Positions 1-8,328 of a DNA stretch of 64,000 bases are shown here, piece after piece (positions within the stretch are counted from its first letter, which is position 1; each line of letters starts with the position of its first letter). The DNA is from Sunxiuqinia indica (lineage in GTDB: Bacteria; Bacteroidota; Bacteroidia; Bacteroidales; Prolixibacteraceae). The stretch is from NCBI RefSeq assembly GCF_009847015.1, contig NZ_WVEM01000004.1, forward strand, positions 310,001 to 374,000, written 5' to 3'. Made by a program: the position numbers and the translations under genes. The notes below the pieces were generated by a model that saw only the letters and a list, made by a program, of their open reading frames with translations, made no database searches and was not told the DNA's origin.

Positions 1-344
1 CTGAAAATGCGGAATACGATGCAGCCAAAGATGCTCAGGGAATGCTTGAGGCAAAAATTGCTCAGCTACGCGGCAAAATTGCTAATGCACGTATTATTGA
101 TGAGTCAAAAATTGACACTTCATCCGTTCAGATTCTGAATAAAGTAACGATTAAGAACAAAAAGAATAATGCCACAATGAAGTACACCATTGTGTCGGAG
201 CACGAAGCGGATTTAAAATCAGGTAAGATTTCAATTGAAACTCCAATCGCTAAAGGCTTGTTGGGCAAAAAGGTGGGCGATGTTGTTGAAATCCAGGTAC
301 CATCCGGAATAATTCCTTTCGAAATTATTGACATTGCACTTTAA
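1..344 (+). CDS. greA: Transcription elongation factor GreA (5' end cut off)
   Basis: C-terminal 113 or so residues of GreA, which rescues backtracked RNA polymerase by stimulating transcript cleavage. The frame is open from base 3 at the window edge and begins with ENAEYDAAK, the conserved end of the GreA N-terminal coiled coil. The C-terminal FKBP-like domain follows, ending with IETPIAKGLLGKKVGD and a short strand rich in Val/Ile. A full GreA is about 157 residues, so about 45 are missing because of the window edge, not because of a mutation. The next gene (HIT protein) begins 9 bases after the stop, so the two are probably cotranscribed. Confidence 0.93.
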   Translation, partial: ENAEYDAAKDAQGMLEAKIAQLRGKIANARIIDESKIDTSSVQILNKVTIKNKKNNATMKYTIVSEHEADLKSGKISIETPIAKGLLGKKVGDVVEIQVPSGIIPFEIIDIAL

Positions 345-353
345 AACAAAGTT

Positions 354-749
354 ATGGCTAGTCTTTTTACCAAAATTGTGAACGGCGAAATTCCTGCTTA
401 TAAAGTTGCTGAAGATGAAAACTTTTTGGCCTTTTTAGATATTTCGCCAACAGCCAAAGGACATACTTTAGTTATCCCGAAAAAGGAAGTTGACTACCTG
501 TTCGACCTTGACGAAGAGACTTACACTGGCTTAAACCAGTTTGCAAGAAAAGTTGCCACCGGATTGAAAGAAGCGATTCCGTGTGTAAAAGTCGGCGTCA
601 TGGTTCTTGGTCTTGAAGTTCCTCATGCTCATATTCATCTAGTCCCCATGCAATCGGAACGCGACTTGCTAAATTTTTCGGACAAAGTGGAAATGAGCCA
701 GGAAGAATTTGAAAATGTAAGAGCCAAAATCGCTGCTAAAATCGAATAA
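354..749 (+). CDS. HIT family hydrolase (histidine triad nucleotide-binding protein)
   Basis: 131-residue HIT protein, normal length for the family. The His triad is visible at H91, H93 and H95 in VPHAHIHLVPM; this loop binds the phosphate of nucleotide substrates and H93 would be the nucleophile. Family members hydrolyse purine nucleoside phosphoramidates or acyl-adenylates in the cytoplasm; the exact substrate cannot be read from the sequence. It follows greA by 9 bases, a pairing I remember as common in Bacteroidota. A rho-independent terminator follows about 20 bases after the stop. Confidence 0.92.
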   Translation: MASLFTKIVNGEIPAYKVAEDENFLAFLDISPTAKGHTLVIPKKEVDYLFDLDEETYTGLNQFARKVATGLKEAIPCVKVGVMVLGLEVPHAHIHLVPMQSERDLLNFSDKVEMSQEEFENVRAKIAAKIE

Positions 750-770
750 TCGAGAGTAAATAAATCAATC

Positions 771-800
771 AAGCCATCCTGATTAAGGGATGGCTTTTTT
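771..800 (+). terminator. Rho-independent terminator after greA-HIT
   Basis: Perfect 9-bp stem AAGCCATCC / GGATGGCTT with an 8-base loop, followed by a run of T. It closes the greA-HIT unit and lies 21 bases before the end of the convergent ruvC gene. The T run suits the plus strand better than the minus strand. Confidence 0.85.
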
Positions 801-820
801 TATCTAATCGCCAAGAACCG

Positions 821-1375
821 CTATTTCACTCTTCCCGGGTTTTTCTTTACAAAGTCACCCCATCCTTTATAGGACTTTCCTTTTAGCGGACTTTTCAATT
901 GCAGGTAATGGCAAACAGCAACGGCCAGCGCGTCGGTGGCGTCCAGTTCCTTGGGAAGCTCATCATCGTTAAACATGTTTTGTAAGAAAAAAGCGACTTG
1001 CTCTTTTGCTGCCCGCCCCATTCCTGTTATCGCCTGTTTAACACGCAGTGGAGCATATTCAAAAACCGGAATATCTCTTTCCAGCGCAATGCCCATGACA
1101 ATTCCCTGAGCACGCCCCAGCTTCAACATCGCCTGTATATCTTTCCCAAAAAATGGAGATTCAATAGCTAACTCATCAGGCAAATATTCATCAATTAAAT
1201 GCTGAGTGCGCACAAAAATGTGTTTCAACCGTAAGTAATGGTCTTTATACTTTCCGGTTTTTACAACCCCCGTGTGTAGAATCTTTGGCTTATTGTCAAC
1301 GATTTCAATCAAGGCATACCCCATCACAATGGTGCCCGGATCAATTCCTAATATACGCTGCGAGGTAACTGCCAT
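821..1375 (-). CDS. ruvC: Holliday junction endodeoxyribonuclease RuvC
   Basis: 184-residue RuvC, the resolvase that nicks Holliday junctions symmetrically together with RuvAB. The RNase H-like acidic residues are visible: D12 in GIDPG, E72 in IESPFF, and D145/D148 in the C-terminal DATDALAVAVCH motif. Length is slightly above the usual ~170-190. The ATG overlaps the TAA of the upstream S41 protease gene by one base (TAATG), which indicates translational coupling in one minus-strand operon. All catalytic positions are present, so it should be active. Confidence 0.96.
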   Translation of the reverse strand: MAVTSQRILGIDPGTIVMGYALIEIVDNKPKILHTGVVKTGKYKDHYLRLKHIFVRTQHLIDEYLPDELAIESPFFGKDIQAMLKLGRAQGIVMGIALERDIPVFEYAPLRVKQAITGMGRAAKEQVAFFLQNMFNDDELPKELDATDALAVAVCHYLQLKSPLKGKSYKGWGDFVKKNPGRVK

Positions 1376-2673
1376 TAATACGCTCCTGTAATTTCCTGTA
1401 AGCCACGTTTCAAGGGTAGTGATCGTGGTTTCAGTTTTGCGGACTTCATGACAACAACATCGTTACCTTCAATAATATTAAGTGCTTGCTTCAAACAAGC
1501 TTCTTCAGGATCGCCCCATGCATGGTAAATATCATCGACTTCGGGATAATCTACCGGAATTCCACCAAAATAATGTCCGTTTTCATTGGCATTTACAATC
1601 TGGAAAGTAACCGGAGCAAGAGCCAAATTATAATCTTCGGACGCAAACACTTGCATTCCAACCGGTTTCCCATGGGTTTTTTCACCCACCAAAACAACCT
1701 CTTTATACGGGAACATTGAATTGATGACAAACTCGCTAGCAGATGCAGAGCTTTCGGTTGTTATAAAAAACAACCGATCAAGATTCACTGAACGAGCATC
1801 TGCCTCCAGCACTCTATAGGTAACATTTTCATCAGTATGATTCTGATTATAAATAAAAGACGCTAGAGGCTTATTTAAAATATCATTCCCTCCAACTAGT
1901 GTAGCTAACTGATATGCGATATAAAAACTCCCTCCCCCATTGTATCTCAGGTCGATAACCAGCTCATTAATATTCTGTTCTTTAAAATAAGTAAAAGTCT
2001 CGATCAGTTCAGCCTTCGAAGGATCTAAAAAACTTTCGAATACCAGGTAACCAACTTTTGCACTCTCGGTTTCTATAACGCTGGTATGCAAAACAGTATT
2101 CATATTGTAATCGGTTCGTGTCATTGTGCTGGAAACAGTATCTCCCATCAAATCAACAAAAGTAAATTTCACAGGACTATCGGTATCAAATGCGCCAAGG
2201 ATATCCGGCAAATCAGTAACGGCAGTATCATTAATTTTATGGATTTCCCAACCACGGTCGACTCCAGCCAGGCCCATTGGTGCATTCTTGTAGGTAAATC
2301 GAACCATCAGCTTGTTATCCGGATCTAATGACATACCTACACCATACCCTTTAGTTTCCGCCTCTTCATATAACGCCAGGTAAGCATCTAAGTCAGTAAC
2401 AAAACTCCAACGATCAACCTCATCATACCTTAGCGCATCAAGTAGTTCCTCATTTGAAGAATAGGTATTTGGATCAAGTTCCGGCACTTCATCAAGCCAA
2501 AAATAATGGTCGTTAAAAACATCATAAATATAGGTTAGGCTATTTTCTACAACAACTTCTTCTTCAATTATCTCATCTTCCGGTATCACTTCATCCTTGG
2601 AACAGGAGATACCAAAAAAGAGTACCCCCAAGAGCAATAAGTGAATAAGCTTTTCAAGTTTATTTATTTTCAT
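1375..2673 (-). CDS. S41 family C-terminal processing peptidase, lipoprotein
   Basis: 432-residue S41 (Ctp/TSPc-type) serine protease. The N-terminal hydrophobic segment ends in a lipobox (GISC, lipidated Cys24), so it is probably a membrane-anchored periplasmic lipoprotein. A PDZ-like region lies at about residues 105-165. The protease domain carries INELVIDLRYNGGG (~235-248), the nucleophile motif SASASE (~309-314) and the general-base Lys336 in GEKTHGK, so the Ser-Lys dyad is intact. Substrates are unknown. It is translationally coupled to ruvC downstream and lies 118 bases after the TPR gene. Confidence 0.9.
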   Translation of the reverse strand: MKINKLEKLIHLLLLGVLFFGISCSKDEVIPEDEIIEEEVVVENSLTYIYDVFNDHYFWLDEVPELDPNTYSSNEELLDALRYDEVDRWSFVTDLDAYLALYEEAETKGYGVGMSLDPDNKLMVRFTYKNAPMGLAGVDRGWEIHKINDTAVTDLPDILGAFDTDSPVKFTFVDLMGDTVSSTMTRTDYNMNTVLHTSVIETESAKVGYLVFESFLDPSKAELIETFTYFKEQNINELVIDLRYNGGGSFYIAYQLATLVGGNDILNKPLASFIYNQNHTDENVTYRVLEADARSVNLDRLFFITTESSASASEFVINSMFPYKEVVLVGEKTHGKPVGMQVFASEDYNLALAPVTFQIVNANENGHYFGGIPVDYPEVDDIYHAWGDPEEACLKQALNIIEGNDVVVMKSAKLKPRSLPLKRGLQEITGAY

Positions 2674-2791
2674 TTAGTACAACTCCTATCACGTTATATT
2701 GAATACTTTAGAATTGATGCCATTCAGTTTTCAATTAATTTTTAAAATTATAAAAATCCACGTACCAAATTGATTCATCGCGAATTTAACT

Positions 2792-4675
2792 TCAGTTGAT
2801 TTCAGGTTCAAACGGCAAAGGTGCTTCCTGCTCTACAGGAACTTCGCCACGCAACCGACGATATCTACTCCTTGCTTCCTCCACATAGATACTTCCGGGG
2901 TATCGAGTCAATATCTCTTTAAACAGTTCGGCGGCCTCTTCTTTTTTATTCAGCTGAGTTTCATAAATCTCACCCAGCAAAAACATGGCATCATCTCCCA
3001 GAAGATCATATGCAAATTCATTTTTTATTTTCATTAAAAAACCAACAGACCGATTATACTCTCCCTGCTTGATTAAAGTTTTTGCTTTTCTGAAATAAAC
3101 ATCATCCAACAAACTATTGTAGCTGTATTTACTTTCAATTGAATCTAGCGTAACCCACGCTAACGAATCCTGGTTACGGAAGCTATACAGATCAGCTTTG
3201 GCAAACAATTCCATGGCGGCAGTTGTGGTATCTAACGCGATATTATTGCTGATAAAAACAGATAGTTCCAGAGCATCATTAGCGATCAATTTGGAGGTAC
3301 TGGCTTTCAACACATCCAATTGAGCCTGTGCCCAGCTTAAGTTTCCCATAAAATAACCTAATCTGGCCTTTTTGAGTTTAACTTCGTCTCCCAGAGGATT
3401 ATTTTTATTGGCATCGATAATCTGTGAATATAACAAAATAGCTTCCCACAAATCATCTTTCAGCACATGAATATCTGCCAACTCATTTTTTAGCTGATCC
3501 CGGTTCAAGACGCTTAAACCGCCGAGTTTCATTTGTCGCTCAACTAATTCTGTCGCTTCTTCAATCCGATTCTGATAAAACGCTAAAAAATGGGCATAAT
3601 CAATTACCAAAGGCGTTGTTTCGGTGGTAAATCCAATGACTTTAAATGTTTCTTCAAATTGGTCTTTCAATACTTCTGAATGACGATATTCCTTTGGTTG
3701 ATCGACAAATTGGCGATACAGCATTTGCATTTTCCCACTGTATGCCTCCTGATAAAATTCCCCTTCTGTTCCTTTTTCAATAAGATAATTATAAGCTCTG
3801 ATTGCTTCATCAACACCGTCATTACCTGCTGCAACACGAGCCAAATTAGCGATTTGTCCATCGCCTTCCCCTATTCTTTTATCTAAGGCAATCGATTGAC
3901 GCAAAGCTTGCGAGAAACGCTTTTCCTGCACGAATAACCAGATCAGCAGATGATTGTATGCAATCACATTTGGGTTTTGCTGAATACGCCGAAGTAGTGC
4001 GGTTCGGAATTCATCGCGCAAGGAATTGTCGACATCCATTCGAAAAGCTGTCAGCATACTACTTTGAACCCGAACTAAGTTTGTTTCATCATCTTTCAAC
4101 AATTCCAGGTACTCCTGAAACATCAACTCATAGTTGCGCTGATAGAGATAAACTCGTGCCAACTCGTAATGAAAAGCTTCGTTATTCAACTTATTTCGTC
4201 CCAACTGATAAGTCTGCTGGGCATATTCATACTCCCGCCGACTTAAAAAAGCATTGGCCAACTGGATGTAATCGGTTTTGTTATTCGAAACAAGCTGAAT
4301 TGCTTGATCAAATTTTTCGGTAGCTGCTTCCAGCAAGTTTTGTTGTTTCAGTAAATAACCCCACTGCACATATAAATACGGATCGTTATTTCGCTTTCGC
4401 AATTGTTTTTCAATATCCGTTTCGGCTTGTTCAAAATCGCCCATTTCAATCAAGCAGTTCAGGTACAAATTGAAATAATGCTGACTGCCTGAGCTGCCAT
4501 AGATTTCCTGATAAAGCACAGCAGCTTTTTCAAAATCCCGGCTCCTGTAATATTGATTTGCCAATTGCATCTTATTGGCATCCATCTTTATCTGCTGACC
4601 AAAGCCAGTGAATGGCATTATCAGCGCAGCCAAGATACCAATAAATAACAGTCGTCTTTTTATCTGTTTTTGCAT
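2792..4675 (-). CDS. Secreted tetratricopeptide-repeat protein
   Basis: 627-residue protein with an N-terminal signal peptide (KRR, a hydrophobic stretch, then GFGQQ). The rest is predicted helical with many TPR-like helix pairs: RSRDFEKAAVLYQEIY near residue 50, then repeats through the middle, and LFKEILTRYPGSIYVEEARSRYRRLRG near the C terminus, which resembles YbgF/BamD-type TPRs. No catalytic motif is visible. It probably works as an envelope scaffold. It starts the minus-strand group with the S41 protease and ruvC and is divergent from lipA. The function is unassigned. Confidence 0.85.
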   Translation of the reverse strand: MQKQIKRRLLFIGILAALIMPFTGFGQQIKMDANKMQLANQYYRSRDFEKAAVLYQEIYGSSGSQHYFNLYLNCLIEMGDFEQAETDIEKQLRKRNNDPYLYVQWGYLLKQQNLLEAATEKFDQAIQLVSNNKTDYIQLANAFLSRREYEYAQQTYQLGRNKLNNEAFHYELARVYLYQRNYELMFQEYLELLKDDETNLVRVQSSMLTAFRMDVDNSLRDEFRTALLRRIQQNPNVIAYNHLLIWLFVQEKRFSQALRQSIALDKRIGEGDGQIANLARVAAGNDGVDEAIRAYNYLIEKGTEGEFYQEAYSGKMQMLYRQFVDQPKEYRHSEVLKDQFEETFKVIGFTTETTPLVIDYAHFLAFYQNRIEEATELVERQMKLGGLSVLNRDQLKNELADIHVLKDDLWEAILLYSQIIDANKNNPLGDEVKLKKARLGYFMGNLSWAQAQLDVLKASTSKLIANDALELSVFISNNIALDTTTAAMELFAKADLYSFRNQDSLAWVTLDSIESKYSYNSLLDDVYFRKAKTLIKQGEYNRSVGFLMKIKNEFAYDLLGDDAMFLLGEIYETQLNKKEEAAELFKEILTRYPGSIYVEEARSRYRRLRGEVPVEQEAPLPFEPEIN

Positions 4676-4854
4676 AGTCTACAAAAATAACAAACGCTGG
4701 ATGAGAAAAGATGAAAGAATCAAAAAATTTGTTCTGAAGTCGATGTCTATTTTAATGCCACCATAAAAAAAAAGGGCAAGTCCACAGAGTTTGTTCAGAT
4801 ATCATTTCTCAGGAAGTTGGATTTGACTAATTTTATGGCAAAATTCCAAGAATC

Positions 4855-5718
4855 ATGAGAGAAGCCCATTCGAGCCAACAGCGCTTGCCACGATGGATGA
4901 AAATGAAACTCCCAAAAGGCGAAAGTTATTCCAAGGTGAAAAACCTGGTTAACAAGCATGAATTACACACGATTTGCACGAGCGGTAATTGTCCTAATAT
5001 TGGTGAATGCTGGAATCGGGGAACGGCAACCTTTATGATTTTGGGAGAAATTTGCACCCGAAATTGCAAGTTTTGCGGAGTAACTAGCGGAAAACCACTT
5101 TCGGTTGATCCAAACGAAGCAAAGCGAGTCGCTGAGTCAGTCCGGATTATGCAACTCAAACACGCTGTAATTACCTCTGTTGATCGCGATGATTTACCCG
5201 ACTTGGGAGCTGAAGCCTGGGCTAACACAATTGCTGAGGTCAAACAATTAAACCCGAACACCAAATTGGAAGTGCTGATTCCTGATTTTCAAGGCAAAAC
5301 AGAATTAATAAAGCAGGTTGCAAGAGCAAAACCGGAAGTCATTTCGCATAACCTCGAAACAGTAGAACGACTAACACCGAACATTCGCAGCGCAGCAAAA
5401 TATCGTCGAAGCCTGGAAGTGATCAAGACAATTGCTGAATCAGGAGCTGTTGCAAAATCAGGAATCATGCTCGGACTTGGGGAAACGGAGTCTGAAATCG
5501 TTCAAACGATGGATGACTTGCTAAAAGTCGGTTGCAAAGTAATGACCATCGGCCAATACCTGGCACCGACAAAAGCACATATTCCGGTTGTGGAATACAT
5601 CACCCCCGAACAATTTGAAAAATATCGAACAATTGGATTGGAAAAGGGTTTTTCTTTTGTCGAAAGCAGTCCGTTGGTTCGCTCAAGTTACCGTGCCGAA
5701 CAACATGCGCTGGCTTAA
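4855..5718 (+). CDS. lipA: Lipoyl synthase
   Basis: 287-residue radical SAM enzyme that inserts two sulfurs into the octanoyl chain on lipoyl-domain lysines. Both iron-sulfur clusters are visible: the auxiliary cluster C41-x4-C46-x5-C52 and the radical SAM cluster C67-x3-C71-x2-C74 (CTRNCKFC). The C-terminal RSSYRA carries the Ser that caps the auxiliary cluster. The next gene is lipB, which supplies the octanoyl group. The gcvH gene at 17.3 kb encodes one protein these two enzymes modify. Confidence 0.97.
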   Translation: MREAHSSQQRLPRWMKMKLPKGESYSKVKNLVNKHELHTICTSGNCPNIGECWNRGTATFMILGEICTRNCKFCGVTSGKPLSVDPNEAKRVAESVRIMQLKHAVITSVDRDDLPDLGAEAWANTIAEVKQLNPNTKLEVLIPDFQGKTELIKQVARAKPEVISHNLETVERLTPNIRSAAKYRRSLEVIKTIAESGAVAKSGIMLGLGETESEIVQTMDDLLKVGCKVMTIGQYLAPTKAHIPVVEYITPEQFEKYRTIGLEKGFSFVESSPLVRSSYRAEQHALA

Positions 5719-5797
5719 AGCATAAGTCAAAATATGGGCAAAGCAATGTGCACCTAAACAATTTTGACATTCATTAATTTAGAATTTACAACCGAAG

Positions 5798-6466
5798 ATG
5801 GCTGATTTTAATTACGAAGATCTTGGTCGAAAAGACTATAAAGTTTGCTGGGATTATCAGGAAGAAATCCTTGCCGAAGTCCAGGCGGACAAAAAAGCAA
5901 AAGATGCCCCAAGTGAAAAAAACCGCTTTTTACTGGTAGAACATCCGCATGTATACACGCTCGGGAAAAGTGGCGACGAGCACAACCTACTGATTCATGA
6001 CGATTTCATGAAGAAGATTAATGCCACTTATTACAAAATCAACCGAGGGGGAGACATCACGTATCATGGCCCCGGGCAACTGGTTGGCTACCCTATTATT
6101 GACTTGGAATATTATAAAATAGGGGTTCGTGAATACATCGAAAAAATGGAAGATGCCATTATTGCCACTTTAGCTCATTACAACCTTACAGGAAGTCGAA
6201 AAGAAGGGGCAACCGGTGTTTGGCTGGACGCTGAAATTCCTGCCAAATCACGCAAGATTTGCGCCATTGGAGTTCGTGTTAGCCGATATGTCACCATGCA
6301 CGGATTTGCCTTAAATGTAAATACCGATATGCGTTATTTCAGCTACATCAACCCTTGTGGATTTATTACTTATGGTGTAACCTCTCTTGAACGCGAGCTT
6401 GGCAAGAACATGGACATGCAAGAAGTAAAAGGGGTAATCAAAGCGAAGTTCAATTCAACTTATTAA
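5798..6466 (+). CDS. lipB: Octanoyl-[ACP]:protein N-octanoyltransferase
   Basis: 222-residue LipB, which moves octanoate from acyl carrier protein to lipoyl domains. The conserved RGGDITYHGPGQLVGYPI block (83-100), the catalytic Lys153 in SRKICAIGV and the nucleophile Cys187 in INPCG are all present. It follows lipA by 79 bases on the same strand, and LipA and LipB act in consecutive steps, so a shared transcript is likely. Confidence 0.96.
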   Translation: MADFNYEDLGRKDYKVCWDYQEEILAEVQADKKAKDAPSEKNRFLLVEHPHVYTLGKSGDEHNLLIHDDFMKKINATYYKINRGGDITYHGPGQLVGYPIIDLEYYKIGVREYIEKMEDAIIATLAHYNLTGSRKEGATGVWLDAEIPAKSRKICAIGVRVSRYVTMHGFALNVNTDMRYFSYINPCGFITYGVTSLERELGKNMDMQEVKGVIKAKFNSTY

Positions 6467-6539
6467 ATTTTTAGGCTCATTGCGATTTGAACTCGTGCTA
6501 ATTCAAATTCTGAAATCAAAATTCAATTCCCTTGTTTAT

Positions 6540-7202
6540 ATGAATATTTTTGAAAAAAAGGAAGTCGCCCAGGAGTATGATTCCTATTACACAACCGAGC
6601 AAGGTGAAGAAATTGACGCTCTCGAAAAACAAGCCATTCAAGATTTAATAAACCCCATAATCCCTGGTAAGCTTTTGGAGATAGGCTGTGGAACTGGACA
6701 CTGGACATCTTTTTTCAGCCAACTGGGGTTTCAGATTACAGCTACTGACATCTCAGAAGCCATGCTGCAACAGATTCGAGCAAAATCGATTCCGAATGTA
6801 AAACTATTCAATGCTGATGTTTTACAATTACCTTTTCCTGATAACCATTTTGATCAGGTTGCGGTGATCACGGCATTGGAGTTTTGCGGCGATATTCCTC
6901 AGGCTATATCCGAAATTAAACGTGTGCTAAAACCTGACGGATGGTTAATCGCAGGATGTTTGAATGCCGATTCAACCTTAGGTAAAATCAAAAATCAGGA
7001 TCCGGTTTATAAACACGGGGATTTTATGACCCAATCAATACTTTATAAACAGCTATCATCAATTGGCAAACCGACAATCACTGAAAGTGTTTATCTTTCT
7101 TCGAATTTGAAATTACTCGATCAAAGAAACAGTCAACCAACAATAGCAGGTGTATTTATGGCAGCTGTTGTTCAAAAGCAAAAACAATGCACATCACAGT
7201 AG
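6540..7202 (+). CDS. Class I SAM-dependent methyltransferase
   Basis: About 220 residues. The SAM-binding motif I is LLEIGCGTGHW (45-55). It is followed by the acidic end of strand 2 (TATDIS), by NADVLQLPFPDNHFD, and by IKRVLKPDGW, as in Methyltransf_11/25 enzymes. The substrate is unknown. I chose the ATG at 6540 over a TTG at 6480: it begins at a typical N terminus (MNIFEKKEVAQEY) and no SD supports either. The next gene overlaps its 3' end by 16 bases, so the two are probably translated together. Confidence 0.88.
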   Translation: MNIFEKKEVAQEYDSYYTTEQGEEIDALEKQAIQDLINPIIPGKLLEIGCGTGHWTSFFSQLGFQITATDISEAMLQQIRAKSIPNVKLFNADVLQLPFPDNHFDQVAVITALEFCGDIPQAISEIKRVLKPDGWLIAGCLNADSTLGKIKNQDPVYKHGDFMTQSILYKQLSSIGKPTITESVYLSSNLKLLDQRNSQPTIAGVFMAAVVQKQKQCTSQ

Positions 7203-7432
7203 AAATAAGTTACTATCCGCTTGTGACCAATTACGACCAACCGGTTTTCGAATTGGTAGAACTACTTAAACAACATGAAAATCTATCGCTTGCAGTGGGA
7301 ATGATGAGTACTCAGATTGGGGGAAATTACGATGTTGTGATGCCGGTTCTGAACAACTGCATGAAACAACTGATGCAAAAATACCCTTCGGTGTTTAATC
7401 TGAAAATTGCAAATGCCTGCGAGGTGAAGTAG
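7187..7432 (+). CDS. YkoF/MTH1187-like thiamine-binding small protein
   Basis: 81-residue protein with the pattern of the thiamine/hydroxymethylpyrimidine-binding YkoF-MTH1187 superfamily: an N-terminal strand VEISYYPL, a helix, VGMMSTQIGGNYDVVMPVL and a helix ending in YPSVFNLKIANAC. Such proteins are small ferredoxin-like dimers that bind thiamine or its precursors. The assignment rests on remembered family patterns. It overlaps the upstream methyltransferase gene by 16 bases in another frame. A terminator-like hairpin lies about 45 bases downstream. Confidence 0.7.
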   Translation: MHITVEISYYPLVTNYDQPVFELVELLKQHENLSLAVGMMSTQIGGNYDVVMPVLNNCMKQLMQKYPSVFNLKIANACEVK

Positions 7433-7471
7433 CCTGCAAAAAACACAAACTGGCACTGAGAAAATTGCACA

Positions 7472-7497
7472 AAAAAACCCGGTTAAAACCGGGTTCC
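7472..7497 (-). terminator. Rho-independent terminator of the lpx operon
   Basis: 9-bp perfect stem AACCCGGTT / AACCGGGTT with a 2-base centre (stem 7476-7495). Read on the minus strand it is followed by a run of T, so it should end the lpxD-lpxC/fabZ-lpxA transcript. It may also act on the convergent plus-strand gene. Confidence 0.8.
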
Positions 7498-7520
7498 CCA
7501 TATTTTAATTAAAGTGAAAA

Positions 7521-8303
7521 TCAATCGGGGTAATAACCACGAATAATTCCACGTTTCGAGTCTTTTACAAATAACAGAATTTCATCACGTTCAGGAGTTG
7601 CCGACATTTCTGCTTCAATGATTTCGACAGCCTGTGCTGTGTTCAATCCTTTCTGATAGATATACCGATAAATTTCCTGTATCTCCCGAATCTTTTCATT
7701 ATTAAAAGTTCTTCTGCGCAAACCGATTGAGTTAATTCCAACATAGGAAAGAGGCTCGCGTCCCGCTTTTATAAATGGAGGAACATCTTTACGCACCAAT
7801 GATCCACCAGAGATCATTACATGCGAACCGATGTGACAAAACTGATGAATACCAGACATTCCACCAATAATTGCCCAATCGTCAACAATTACCTCACCGG
7901 CCAAAAGCGTGCTATTAACGATAATCACATTATTTCCCACAACACAATCATGAGCAATGTGAACATAGGCCATAATCAAGCAGTTACTACCAACCACAGT
8001 CTTTCCTCTGGCTGCTGTTCCTCTGTTGATTGTTACACACTCCCGAATGGTTGTGTTATCTCCAATTTCTACTGTTGTATATTCGCCTTTAAACTTTAAA
8101 TCCTGAGGAACAGCACCAATAACTGCACCGGGGAAAATTCGACAATTCTTACCAATTCGGGTTCCAGGCATAATGGTTACATTAGAACCAATACGGGTAC
8201 CTTCCCCAATAATGACATCCTTATCAATGGTAACAAATGGTTCAATCACCACGTTCTCAGCCACCTTTGATTCTGAATGTACGTAAGCTAATGGTTGTTT
8301 CAT
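7521..8303 (-). CDS. lpxA: UDP-N-acetylglucosamine acyltransferase LpxA
   Basis: 260-residue left-handed beta-helix acyltransferase that performs the first step of lipid A synthesis, 3-O-acylation of UDP-GlcNAc. Hexapeptide repeats (V/I-x-I-G-x-x) fill residues 1-190. The catalytic His is H118 in YVHIAHDC. The C-terminal helical region (RRRTFNNEKIREIQEIYRYIY) is typical of LpxA. It is last in the minus-strand lpxD - lpxC/fabZ - lpxA group and begins 25 bases after the LpxC/FabZ stop. Confidence 0.97.
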   Translation of the reverse strand: MKQPLAYVHSESKVAENVVIEPFVTIDKDVIIGEGTRIGSNVTIMPGTRIGKNCRIFPGAVIGAVPQDLKFKGEYTTVEIGDNTTIRECVTINRGTAARGKTVVGSNCLIMAYVHIAHDCVVGNNVIIVNSTLLAGEVIVDDWAIIGGMSGIHQFCHIGSHVMISGGSLVRKDVPPFIKAGREPLSYVGINSIGLRRRTFNNEKIREIQEIYRYIYQKGLNTAQAVEIIEAEMSATPERDEILLFVKDSKRGIIRGYYPD

Positions 8304-8328
8304 GCTATAATTGTTTTCAATAATTTCT